Below, in pieces: positions 9,193 to 18,712 of a stretch of DNA of 64,000 bases; the stretch's first letter is position 1; the number at the start of each line of letters is the position of its first letter. Both the position numbers and the translations under genes were made by a program. The notes under the pieces were generated by a model, which searched no databases, was not told where the DNA came from, and was given only the letters and a program-made list of their open reading frames with translations. Location: assembly GCF_014138435.1 (NCBI RefSeq), contig NZ_JACJIM010000010.1, positions 1-64,000 on the forward strand, written 5' to 3'. Source of the stretch: Methylobacterium fujisawaense. GTDB taxonomy: Bacteria; Pseudomonadota; Alphaproteobacteria; Rhizobiales; Beijerinckiaceae.

Positions 9193-9196
<4 letters not shown>
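8399..9196 (-). CDS. tagO: T6SS-associated periplasmic protein TagO/VasI
   Basis: 265 residues from the ATG at 9196, which overlaps the stop of the sigma-54 activator as ATGA; longer upstream frames are antisense coding and were not used. The N-terminus is a signal peptide (MKTAGRMIALVVFAIAPAWA). The mature start has the hallmark ACRATRDRVGRLLCFDALF, a C...R-L-x-C-F-D pattern of the VasI/TagO family, and the rest is beta-rich (VFLTLREGDGV, RSVIMLACEDDITAFYILLP, VTLNLHWRDYENGDVILAGRGLES is the conserved core region). VasI-type proteins are periplasmic T6SS accessories; some TagO-like domains recruit partners to peptidoglycan or the membrane complex. Placement between vasH and tssM is as in V. 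cholerae. Confidence 0.8.
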
Positions 9197-10716
<1,520 letters not shown>

Positions 10717-10726
10717 CGGCCGGTCC

Positions 10727-13366
10727 TCATGGCGCAACGACCGTCTCGAAGGCGAAACGGAATCCGTCGCCCTCACCGATGTCGACCGTGGCGGAGACGA
10801 GAACGACGTGATCCAGTCCGGCCTGGAGGATGGCTCGGGAAATTTCCGGCAGCAGCCGGCGTTGGATCACCTGATCGACGAGGCGGGCACCGCTCGTCGC
10901 CACCAGACATTCCCGACGGATGTGGGCCTCGGCTTCCGCACCGACATGCAGCACGACCCCCTGGCGCGCCCGCAGGATCTCGCCGAGCTCGGCAAGCTTG
11001 GCCGAAACGATCTCGCCCATCGCCTCGTCGGACAGCGGCAGGTAGACCAGGGGCTGCATGCGCGCGAGAAGCGCCGGCTTGAAATGCGCGGCCAATCGTG
11101 GGCGGATCCGTTCAAGGATTTCAGGGACGCGCACGCCCTGTCCCGTCTGCGCAGCGAGCTGGCTGATTTCTTCCGCCGCGAGGTTCGATGTAAGGAAGAA
11201 GACGACGTTGCGGCAATCGATCGCTCGACCTTCGCCGTCGTTCAGTTCCCCTTTGTCGAAAGCTTGATAGAATAGATTAAGGACGTTGATATCCGCCTTT
11301 TCGACCTCATCGAGAAGGACGACGGAATATGGCGTCTTGCGGATCGCCTCGGTCAGCACGCCGCCCTCACCGTATCCGACATAACCGGGCGGCGAGCCGA
11401 TCAGGCGCGAGAGCGTGTGACGCTCCTGATATTCGGTCATGTTGATCGTGGTCAGAAATCGCTCGGAGCCGAACAGCAGTCGGGCCACCTGCACAGCCGT
11501 CTCGGTCTTACCCACGCCGGAGGGACCGACCAGCAGGAACACCCCAATCGGGCGCCCAGCCTTGTGGAGGTCGAGCCGTGCGGTCTGCAGCTGTTCCACG
11601 ATCAGGTCGATCGCGTGATCCTGCCCGCGGATCGCGTCCTTGATGCGCCGTCCGAGCGTCGTCAGTCGGAAGGCCTCGTCCTGGGTCATGGCCGCGACGG
11701 GGATGCCGGTCCAATCGGAGACGACCGAAGCGACTTCATCGACTCCCACTTCCAGCGCAACCAGGGGCTCGGTCTCGCGCACGCGCGCGAATTCTGCCCG
11801 CAGCCGCTCCATCGCGGTTCGTGTCTCCGCCGTCGCCTGCGCGGAACGAAGCGCGACGAGTTCTCCGGCCAGCCGCCTCTGGATGTCATGTTCCCCGGAG
11901 AGGCGGTCGATCTGTGCCGCGATCGCGATGCGGCGCTCCTCGATCTGGCTCAGCCGCTCACTGAATTTGCCGGATCGGTGGCCGGCATCGATGTCACGGT
12001 TCAGCGCCTCTGCCTCGTGAGCGAGCATCAGCTCCTCGCGGCGCAGCACGTCGATGCGATGGGGAATGCCGGAGGCACTCGCCTTGACTCGCGCGCAGGC
12101 GGTATCAAGCAGATCGATCGCTTTGTCCGGGAGCTGGCGCCCGCTGACATAGCGCGCTGAGAGCGCTGCCGCTGCGGCCACGCCGGCACTGGATATGAAG
12201 ACGCCATGCGCCTTCTCGTAGGCGGGAACGAGGCCGCCGAGGATGATGCGCGCCTGCTCGATTCCGGGCTCGGCGAGCTGCACGAGCTGGAACCGGCGGA
12301 CGAGGGCGGGATCCTTCTCGAAGTATTTCTTGTATTCGGACCACGTGGTCGCCGCGATGGCGCGAATCTCACCCCGCGCCAAGGCGGGCTTCAGAAGGTT
12401 GGCTCCGTCCGAGCCGCCCTGCGGGCCACCCGCGCCGATGAGCGTGTGAGCCTCGTCGATGAACACGATCATCGGCCGGTCGGCGGCCTTCACTTCGTCG
12501 AGCACCGCCTTCAACCGTCGCTCGAACTCCCCCTTGACCGAGGCGCCTGCTTGAAGCGCACCGAGATCGAGGCCGTAGAGGGACGCTCCGACGAGGAAGT
12601 CAGGCACGTCGCCCTGAACGATCCGCAGAGCCAACCCCTCCACGACAGCCGTCTTACCGACACCGGCCTCTCCGACGCAGAGCGGATTGTTCTTGCGCCT
12701 CCGGGCCAGGATCTCGACGATCTGGCGGATCTCATCGTCTCGGCAGAAGACCGGGTCGATCCGCCCTTGGCGAGCCGCCTCGGTGAAGTCGTGGCCGTAG
12801 CGTCCGAGTGCGGTGCCAGCATCTTGCACGGGCCCAAGTACTTGGGGCGCGGCGGCCGCCGTGGCGATCGCCGGCGTTTCCACCGAACCCTTCACGATCT
12901 CGTCGAACTGCCCGCGGATATGGGAGAGAGGTAATTGCTCCAGACGCAGGCCGTAATCGAAACGGGCGTAGCGCCCGAGATCGGACAGGAGAGCCAGCAA
13001 GATTGCGCCGGAGCGGATCTGCCCTTCTCCGAGAAGCACGGAGGCCACCATCCACGCGTCCTGCAACAACTCGCATACGAGCGTCGAGTAACGTGGGGAT
13101 GCGCCGTTTCCCGTGCGAAACCGTGCGAACGCACCCTCGACCGCGTTCTTGATCCGGTCGGGATCGGCGTCGCAATGTTGGACGATCAGCCGGCAATCCG
13201 CTCCGGGTTGCGTCAGGAGCGGCACGAGGAAGTGTTCGACCGCGACTTCCCGGTGGCCGTGAGACACGCAGGTGACGGCTGCCGCCTGTAACGCCTCGTG
13301 GCAGACGGGGTTGAGGCGCTCGATGAGCCCCGGCATCAACTCGATGTCGCGCATGACGTCTCTCAT
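10727..13366 (-). CDS. tssH: Type VI sheath-recycling AAA+ ATPase TssH (ClpV)
   Basis: 879 residues. ClpN-type double repeat at 1-150, first AAA+ module with Walker A GEAGVGKT (232-239) and Walker B VFIDEAHTLIGAGG, a ClpB-like middle coiled coil (about 430-540, charged heptads), second AAA+ module with GPSGVGKTET near 623-632 and LLDEVEKAD, and a C-terminal D2-small domain. ClpV extracts and unfolds contracted TssB/TssC sheath subunits so that they can be reused. The ATG overlaps the tssL stop; ATGs 4 and 10 codons in are alternatives. It differs from housekeeping ClpB by its N-terminal domain and its location inside the T6SS operon. Confidence 0.95.
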   Translation of the reverse strand: MRDVMRDIELMPGLIERLNPVCHEALQAAAVTCVSHGHREVAVEHFLVPLLTQPGADCRLIVQHCDADPDRIKNAVEGAFARFRTGNGASPRYSTLVCELLQDAWMVASVLLGEGQIRSGAILLALLSDLGRYARFDYGLRLEQLPLSHIRGQFDEIVKGSVETPAIATAAAAPQVLGPVQDAGTALGRYGHDFTEAARQGRIDPVFCRDDEIRQIVEILARRRKNNPLCVGEAGVGKTAVVEGLALRIVQGDVPDFLVGASLYGLDLGALQAGASVKGEFERRLKAVLDEVKAADRPMIVFIDEAHTLIGAGGPQGGSDGANLLKPALARGEIRAIAATTWSEYKKYFEKDPALVRRFQLVQLAEPGIEQARIILGGLVPAYEKAHGVFISSAGVAAAAALSARYVSGRQLPDKAIDLLDTACARVKASASGIPHRIDVLRREELMLAHEAEALNRDIDAGHRSGKFSERLSQIEERRIAIAAQIDRLSGEHDIQRRLAGELVALRSAQATAETRTAMERLRAEFARVRETEPLVALEVGVDEVASVVSDWTGIPVAAMTQDEAFRLTTLGRRIKDAIRGQDHAIDLIVEQLQTARLDLHKAGRPIGVFLLVGPSGVGKTETAVQVARLLFGSERFLTTINMTEYQERHTLSRLIGSPPGYVGYGEGGVLTEAIRKTPYSVVLLDEVEKADINVLNLFYQAFDKGELNDGEGRAIDCRNVVFFLTSNLAAEEISQLAAQTGQGVRVPEILERIRPRLAAHFKPALLARMQPLVYLPLSDEAMGEIVSAKLAELGEILRARQGVVLHVGAEAEAHIRRECLVATSGARLVDQVIQRRLLPEISRAILQAGLDHVVLVSATVDIGEGDGFRFAFETVVAP

Positions 13367-14193
13367 CGGCCGATGATCTGGTTGAGCTGTTCGAGGGAGC
13401 GTGTGGCTTCAGAGCGCGTCAGCAGGAAGAACGTCAGGTACAAGAGCACTGCCGTCGCGAAGGCCGCGATCACCACCAGGCTGATGGGTGTCTGCCACGC
13501 GACTCGGTGTGCCTTCTGAACGATGCCTTCGGACTTGAAGAGCGACAGCGGCTCGGTGGGGCCGCGCTCCGTGCGGATGACGTCGTGCAGTTCCTTGATG
13601 ACCGCCTCAAGCTGAACGCGGCCATTGTGCATGGCTCGGTAGCGGCCCTCGTAACCGAGATTGAGGCAGAGATAGAGGAACTCCAGGAGGTCGATGTACC
13701 GGTTCGGCTCGGTCATCAGCCGCGCGAGGATGACGAAGAACTTCTCGCCACCCCAAGTCTCATTGTGAAACGTCGCGAGCAGGCTGCGTTCCGACCAGTT
13801 GGTCTCGAGCCCCCAGGGACTGTTCATCACCGCCTCGTCGAAAGCCGAGCAGAGGCAGTAGCGGAGGGCGAGCACGCTCACGCGGTCGTAGCCGAGCCGG
13901 TGCAACTCAAGCTCGATCGACTCGATCTCGATCGTGGAGCGGCGATGCAGCGTATCGATGTCGTCCAGATGGCCGAGCGTGGCAATGCGCAGCATCAGCG
14001 CGATCAGGCCGGCACTGGCGTCGGTCACGCGGTTGAGGCTGCTGCCGCGGATCTCGAACGAGAACGGCCGCTGCGGCTCAACCTGTGGCACCGCGGTGAG
14101 ATCCTGAGACCGCACCGCGAGGGCGTTCGGATCGGTATCGAAGAGCTCCCGCGCGTCGAATCCCGACGCGCGGGCGAGGGCGCGATCGGTCAT
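13363..14193 (-). CDS. tssL: Type VI secretion membrane protein TssL (DotU/VasF)
   Basis: 276 residues. The cytoplasmic DotU domain covers about 45-225 (helices including IATLGHLDDIDTLHRRS and the family-typical RYCLCSAFDEAVMNSPWG), followed by a single C-terminal membrane helix (ISLVVIAAFATAVLLYLTFFLL) and a short tail. No peptidoglycan-binding OmpA-like extension is attached, so cell-wall anchoring must be provided in trans. TssL dimerises in the inner membrane and links TssM to the baseplate through TssK. It overlaps both tssK and clpV by ATGA, which argues for coupled translation of the membrane-complex subunits. Confidence 0.93.
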   Translation of the reverse strand: MTDRALARASGFDARELFDTDPNALAVRSQDLTAVPQVEPQRPFSFEIRGSSLNRVTDASAGLIALMLRIATLGHLDDIDTLHRRSTIEIESIELELHRLGYDRVSVLALRYCLCSAFDEAVMNSPWGLETNWSERSLLATFHNETWGGEKFFVILARLMTEPNRYIDLLEFLYLCLNLGYEGRYRAMHNGRVQLEAVIKELHDVIRTERGPTEPLSLFKSEGIVQKAHRVAWQTPISLVVIAAFATAVLLYLTFFLLTRSEATRSLEQLNQIIGR

Positions 14194-15551
14194 GACAGCC
14201 TCCCGTCCGTTCGACCACGGATCGCCCAGAACTGCATCTCGAGGTCGGGGAAGTCGCCGGCGATATGAAACGCGAAGCCGCTGGATTTGAGCAGGTCTTT
14301 CCAGCCGACCGAATTATTATCAAGAATAAAATAAGTATATCCTGCGTGATAAGGAAGCTGTCTCGGCGCGGTCGGCATCGGTTGCAGGACGACACCTGGA
14401 AGATGTGACTGAACCAGTTCCCGGATCTTTTCGATCGACGAGACCTTGACCTGCGAGGGAAACGTCTTGGCGAGCCGGTCGAGGGGAATGGCGGCGCGCA
14501 CAGCCAACACGAAAGCGCAGGTGCGGATCATGTCCGGATCCGTCAGAGGCGCAGTCAAGACCCCGAATTTGTGCCGGTGTAGGTCGAGGACGATCGCATT
14601 GGGCTCCAACATCGTGGTGAGCGAGCGCCGTAACGACCGGATCAAGGGGTCGAAGCAATGTTCCGGCATCTCGTGGTTGTACGGCGGCCAAGCCTCAGGT
14701 AGTCGCTGCTCATGGGTGAAGGTGGCCAACTCGCCGGCAGAAGAAGCGAAGATTTCGTACAGTCGTTCAGGATGAACGCGCTTGATGGTTGATAGATGCC
14801 TGAATACCGGTTGCCACCGGTTAATTGTCTGGAGAAGCAAGAACTCGGCGATCTCCGCAACGCCATTCTGGCTCAACGAGCCGAGTCGGCCCGCGATCTG
14901 CAAAGCGCGCTGGTGAAGCAGGCCGGTGAAATCGTCGAGGACACGGGTCAGCTGCGGGATCGCCTCTAGGCCATAGCTCGTCGGCATGAAAGACGGGTCG
15001 AGGCGGATCGACCCATCCGATTGCTTCTCCTGCACCCGGCAAACCGGAAGATAGGCGAAGGACGAGCGGTCTTCCCGCCCAAGCATCAGGCGCAAGTTGA
15101 GTTGCGTGACTTCGATCGAATAGGGCTCGGCGGCGTCGCTCGATACGTCGTTGGCATCCTGACCGGCGATCCGGTACCGGGCCCCCTTCGTGGTGGTCTC
15201 ACCCGTCGGGATCTCGGGCAAACCGCTCACCACAAGGGGCGCGGCCAAGTAGACGATCTCGTTGACGACCGTCACCGCGGAAAGATCGAGGGCGCCAGGC
15301 GCCGGCGTCTCGCCCGGGATCTCGAACACCGTCCGATCCGGAAGGATTCCGCTCGCGCGCACGATGTCGATCTTGCCGTGAAGCAGAGTCTCCGTATTCA
15401 GTTCGATCTGCTCGAAGCCCACTTGGTAGGCGCTGAGTGCGTCGCCGCGCCGCCGGGCCACGTAATCGTGGTAGCGCTGCTGCTGCTGCAGATGCTGCGG
15501 CTTGATAAACAGGCCGTCCGACCACATCACGGCATTACGAAGAGACATCAT
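14190..15551 (-). CDS. tssK: Type VI secretion baseplate protein TssK (VasE)
   Basis: 453 residues, standard length. The N-terminus has the family signature (NAVMWSDGLFIKPQHLQQQQRY), related to phage receptor-binding proteins, followed by the shoulder beta-domain (EIPGETPAPGALDLSAVTVVNE) and a helical neck; the C-terminal head (LDNNSVGWKDLLKSSGFAFHIAG region) binds the membrane complex. TssK trimers connect the TssE/F/G wedge to TssL/TssM. The first two codons are both ATG; either could start, 33-36 bases after tssJ. Overlaps tssL by four bases. Confidence 0.94.
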   Translation of the reverse strand: MMSLRNAVMWSDGLFIKPQHLQQQQRYHDYVARRRGDALSAYQVGFEQIELNTETLLHGKIDIVRASGILPDRTVFEIPGETPAPGALDLSAVTVVNEIVYLAAPLVVSGLPEIPTGETTTKGARYRIAGQDANDVSSDAAEPYSIEVTQLNLRLMLGREDRSSFAYLPVCRVQEKQSDGSIRLDPSFMPTSYGLEAIPQLTRVLDDFTGLLHQRALQIAGRLGSLSQNGVAEIAEFLLLQTINRWQPVFRHLSTIKRVHPERLYEIFASSAGELATFTHEQRLPEAWPPYNHEMPEHCFDPLIRSLRRSLTTMLEPNAIVLDLHRHKFGVLTAPLTDPDMIRTCAFVLAVRAAIPLDRLAKTFPSQVKVSSIEKIRELVQSHLPGVVLQPMPTAPRQLPYHAGYTYFILDNNSVGWKDLLKSSGFAFHIAGDFPDLEMQFWAIRGRTDGRLS

Positions 15552-15584
15552 TTCCTCGACAGAAGCTGGCGCATAGCCTGCCGC

Positions 15585-16133
15585 TCAGCGATGCGTTTGG
15601 ATCGCGACGTTTCGGCCTCGAACCGCGACGACGATCTTGTAAGTCTCACCTTTGGGCTTGATTTCATCCAAACTACGCCAGTTGATGTGATCGATATCCT
15701 TGTAGCCGACGGCGACGCCGATACTCGACGTCTCTTCTTCGATTTTCCAATCATCTATCACTTTAGATTTGCCCGGCTCGACTTGCTTTTCCTTGTGGCT
15801 GACATAAGAGGTCCCGAGCGCATCCTTGGGTGATGCCGAAAGGGTGGCGAAATCCAGAGTTCTGAGGCGCGTGTCGTCGGAGAGCTGGAACAGCCAGACA
15901 TCGACCGGCGCCGCCTGCCCGAACGCGTTCTTGTTGGCATCCTCCTCGACATAGATGGCGATCGTCGCCTTCGAGGGCTGATCTTTCGGCCGCCCGATGG
16001 GCATGTCGGGGTTCATCATGATCTGCCCCATTTTGGTCGCGCCCTGGATCGTCTGCAGCGGCGTGCAGGCGGCTAGGCAGCCGACGACGACGACGGAAAG
16101 CAGGAGGGTGCGAGGCGGCATCACCCGTCTCAT
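15585..16133 (-). CDS. tssJ: Type VI secretion outer-membrane lipoprotein TssJ (VasD)
   Basis: 182 residues. A lipoprotein signal peptide ends in the lipobox LAAC, so lipidation is expected at Cys23. The mature part is a beta-sandwich of the transthyretin-like TssJ fold (ATIAIYVEEDANKNAFGQAAPVDVWLFQL, where the PVDVWLFQL strand is strongly conserved in the family). Its loop between the first strands contacts the TssM periplasmic end, anchoring the channel to the outer membrane. Starts 3 bases after the tagH stop; a second ATG lies four codons in. Short and otherwise unremarkable. Confidence 0.92.
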   Translation of the reverse strand: MRRVMPPRTLLLSVVVVGCLAACTPLQTIQGATKMGQIMMNPDMPIGRPKDQPSKATIAIYVEEDANKNAFGQAAPVDVWLFQLSDDTRLRTLDFATLSASPKDALGTSYVSHKEKQVEPGKSKVIDDWKIEEETSSIGVAVGYKDIDHINWRSLDEIKPKGETYKIVVAVRGRNVAIQTHR

Positions 16134-16136
16134 GGT

Positions 16137-17675
16137 TCATTCTCCTGCCGAGAGCGTGCGCATCTCGCGGTCGTGCACCTGCCGGAAGACTTCCCAGAAC
16201 AGGCGCGCGAGGCCGCCCTGCCGGTCGGATGCAATTTCCCGATAGTAATGTTGGTACATCCCCCAATGCCACGCATCGAGATCGCCGGTTCGCGGAACGT
16301 GACCTTTGTATTTGAGAAAGCGTCGGGCCAGAGTGACCGGAGACAGCGCTGCAAAAATAGCTCTCAATGCAGCCTCGGCTGCGACCGCGGCGGCAGCTTG
16401 ATGGTGTTCGATGCTGGCGATGCTCTCGCCGATCGCCGTCTTCGCTGAGAGGTGTACCGGGCTGTGAACCAGAAACAGGTCACGCACGGCCTCGTCCGCA
16501 TCCCCGGCCAAGCGGAGCGGGTTGTCCTCGATGGCGTGGAGATGGGTGTCACTGGCCAGCACACCCGCCGCACTCCGATCCTGGCTCAACCTCCGCAGCC
16601 CGTCGATCGCCGCCCGTAAGGCCTCGCCTATATCAGCGGCCAAGTGGTCAGCTTCGGGACCTGTGAGAGATGTGACCGGAAGGCCGAGGGCCGCACAGAG
16701 GGGGCGCAGGACCACGTGATCGACCAGATCTTCCCGTGCGACCTTACGCTCCTCCGCGAGCGGGACTTCGCCGAGCCAAGCGTCGCGGGCAGCCACCTCG
16801 TCTGGACCGCGCGCAGCGTGGGCCTTGCGATCCCGCATGTTATTCTCGAGCTCGCCGAGATAGCTGTCTAATTCATCGCGGATCCCGGCCAGTGGGAAGT
16901 CCGCCCGACCGTGCTCGGCAGCGTTCATGGAAGTCTCCTTCACCCGTTGCGGTGTGAAATAGGCCGAGGTCGGCAACAGATCGTCAGGGCTTTCCGGCCG
17001 TGGTCCCTCGATAGGGCGGCCGAGGACGTACATCTCGAGTCCGGCTGCGTCTGTGCACCCTTCCGGAGGACTCTTCCGGTTCAGAGCCGCAACTGGGTCG
17101 GTGGTCACAGGATCGCCCTGACGGACCGTTCTATCCGAGAGGAAAGAGAGAGGATCCTTGTCTTCCTCGTTCTGCTTCAATCGCGCGCTGAACGGATCGA
17201 GCCCATGCTGCGCCACGAGGGTCTCATCCAGAAGTTTGCGGTGCTCCTCTTCCTCTCGGCGAGGATCCACGATCGACTCGACGGAAATGAACTTCCGTGC
17301 CCAATCCTCGGACTTGGCAGCCCTGCCCGCCTCGTCGACCCGCTGAATGAGGAATGCGGTCATGTCGAACCGGCCGATCGACAGCCTGTCCGCATCGGAG
17401 ATCCGGAAGGGCTCGCCTGGGCCGAGCGCTCGGACCGAATGGTTCACCCGGACACCGCGCGTGCTCAGCGCCTCGACGCAGAATTGACCATCAGCCTGGA
17501 AGACCCGGGCGTGGTGTTCGTCGACGGTCTTCTGCCGGTCGATCAGCGTCCAGGTACAATCCGCCGCAGAGCCGATCAGCCCCCCTTCCACCGGGAAGAC
17601 CATGGATGACCGGGTGCCGCCTTCGAGCAGCGCCGTGTTGTCCACGACAAGAGTGAGGAAGGTCGTCATCCTCAT
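16137..17675 (-). CDS. tagH: T6SS-associated FHA-domain protein TagH/VasC (degenerate FHA)
   Basis: 512 residues. Residues 1-110 have the FHA fold pattern (GGLIGSAADCTWTL, DEHHARVFQADGQFCVEAL, TRGVRVN). The C-terminal 180 residues match the T6SS-specific VasC/ImpI domain (RDLFLVHSPVHLSAKTAIGES, RAIFAALSPVTLARRFLKYKG, LFWEVFRQVHDREMR). In canonical FHA domains a G-R starts the phosphothreonine site and an S-R/S-x-x-H follows; here the positions read G-S and D-E-H-H, so both phosphopeptide-binding residues appear lost. No PpkA kinase or PppA phosphatase gene is in the operon. The middle (about 200-290) is charged and proline-containing linker. Overlaps tssG (ATGA). Confidence 0.88.
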   Translation of the reverse strand: MRMTTFLTLVVDNTALLEGGTRSSMVFPVEGGLIGSAADCTWTLIDRQKTVDEHHARVFQADGQFCVEALSTRGVRVNHSVRALGPGEPFRISDADRLSIGRFDMTAFLIQRVDEAGRAAKSEDWARKFISVESIVDPRREEEEHRKLLDETLVAQHGLDPFSARLKQNEEDKDPLSFLSDRTVRQGDPVTTDPVAALNRKSPPEGCTDAAGLEMYVLGRPIEGPRPESPDDLLPTSAYFTPQRVKETSMNAAEHGRADFPLAGIRDELDSYLGELENNMRDRKAHAARGPDEVAARDAWLGEVPLAEERKVAREDLVDHVVLRPLCAALGLPVTSLTGPEADHLAADIGEALRAAIDGLRRLSQDRSAAGVLASDTHLHAIEDNPLRLAGDADEAVRDLFLVHSPVHLSAKTAIGESIASIEHHQAAAAVAAEAALRAIFAALSPVTLARRFLKYKGHVPRTGDLDAWHWGMYQHYYREIASDRQGGLARLFWEVFRQVHDREMRTLSAGE

Positions 17676-18712
17676 GCCCTCGCCGTGATCACGACGACCC
17701 GTTCCTCGTCACGACGCCCGTCGCCCAGAAAGCTCGACCAGCCGAGCCGGCCGGGATCGTCCCGCGTCAACGCGATGGGCTGGGTGGCCCGGGGACGCAG
17801 GCACAGCTTGAAATCGTAAGCGAACTGATCGCGGAGCATGAATTCCACGAGGTTACGGAGCCGCCGATGCTCCTGTCCGCGAGGCAGGAAATCCCGGAAG
17901 CGCCGGTCGTCGAGATCGTGAATGACCACCCGGATCTTGCCCTGATAGTCAGGGGCGCGATCGCCGGAGATGGTTCCCTCGCCCAGGCGGGAATTGGCGC
18001 CGCCGAGGCCCCATTTCTGGTGCTCTGGGATCGGCACCCGGCGTCGCACCCATTCCTCGATCGAGACTCTCTCGAGCCGGAACGTGTGCCGAATGATGGT
18101 GGAAAGCACGGCAGGCGAGCGGTTCCGACTCGCCAAGACCCCAGCAAAGCACAACAGCCGTGGCCAATAAATTCCTGAGTCTGACCTCAATCGTGCATCG
18201 TAGAGGCCAAAAAGAGAGTAGATTTTCCGAGAAAAGTCATCATCCCCGCCGGGACGGTAGCGCATGTAATACCGATATTTGCGCCAGCCGCGATGGAGAA
18301 GGCCGATTAGACGATTGTGAAAGAAATTGAAGAAATCTGTCAGCACCGATCCTTTCGGATCGTAGCCGGCGATCTGCTCGACATAATAGGAGGGCAGCGG
18401 CGATGCCGAACCGTGCAGCCCGAGGAAGGTGACAGTGATCACAAAGCACGGCGGTGAATCCGCCCGCGCACCGTTGCAGGCTGGGTTGAGCAGCCGCATG
18501 CTGGCCACGTCCGAGAGTGGAAAACCCAGGCCATTATCGACTTCGAAGATGATCCTTTCCTCGGCTGGCACGAGATGCGTGCCAACCTCGCGTCCGTCGT
18601 CGAGGGCGTCCTGGATCATCTGCACAAGGCGATAGAAGGCGTAGGTTGGAGCCCGCGCCTCGGCCTCGGCGCGGATCAGATCAACGGCTGACGGCCGATT
18701 GTCGCTGGCCAT
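17672..18712 (-). CDS. tssG: Type VI secretion baseplate protein TssG (VasB)
   Basis: 346 residues. N-terminal helices with TYAFYRLVQMIQDALD, then the gp53-like core (EVDNGLGFPLSDVASMRLL, VTFLGLHGSASPLPSYYVEQIAG, VLTDFFNFFHNRLIGLLHRGWRKYRY is the most conserved stretch) and a C-terminal domain ending ... LGWSSFLGDGRR. TssG joins two TssF copies in each baseplate wedge. The start codon lies inside the 3' end of tssF, a 37-base overlap, and the stop overlaps tagH. Confidence 0.93.
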   Translation of the reverse strand: MASDNRPSAVDLIRAEAEARAPTYAFYRLVQMIQDALDDGREVGTHLVPAEERIIFEVDNGLGFPLSDVASMRLLNPACNGARADSPPCFVITVTFLGLHGSASPLPSYYVEQIAGYDPKGSVLTDFFNFFHNRLIGLLHRGWRKYRYYMRYRPGGDDDFSRKIYSLFGLYDARLRSDSGIYWPRLLCFAGVLASRNRSPAVLSTIIRHTFRLERVSIEEWVRRRVPIPEHQKWGLGGANSRLGEGTISGDRAPDYQGKIRVVIHDLDDRRFRDFLPRGQEHRRLRNLVEFMLRDQFAYDFKLCLRPRATQPIALTRDDPGRLGWSSFLGDGRRDEERVVVITARA

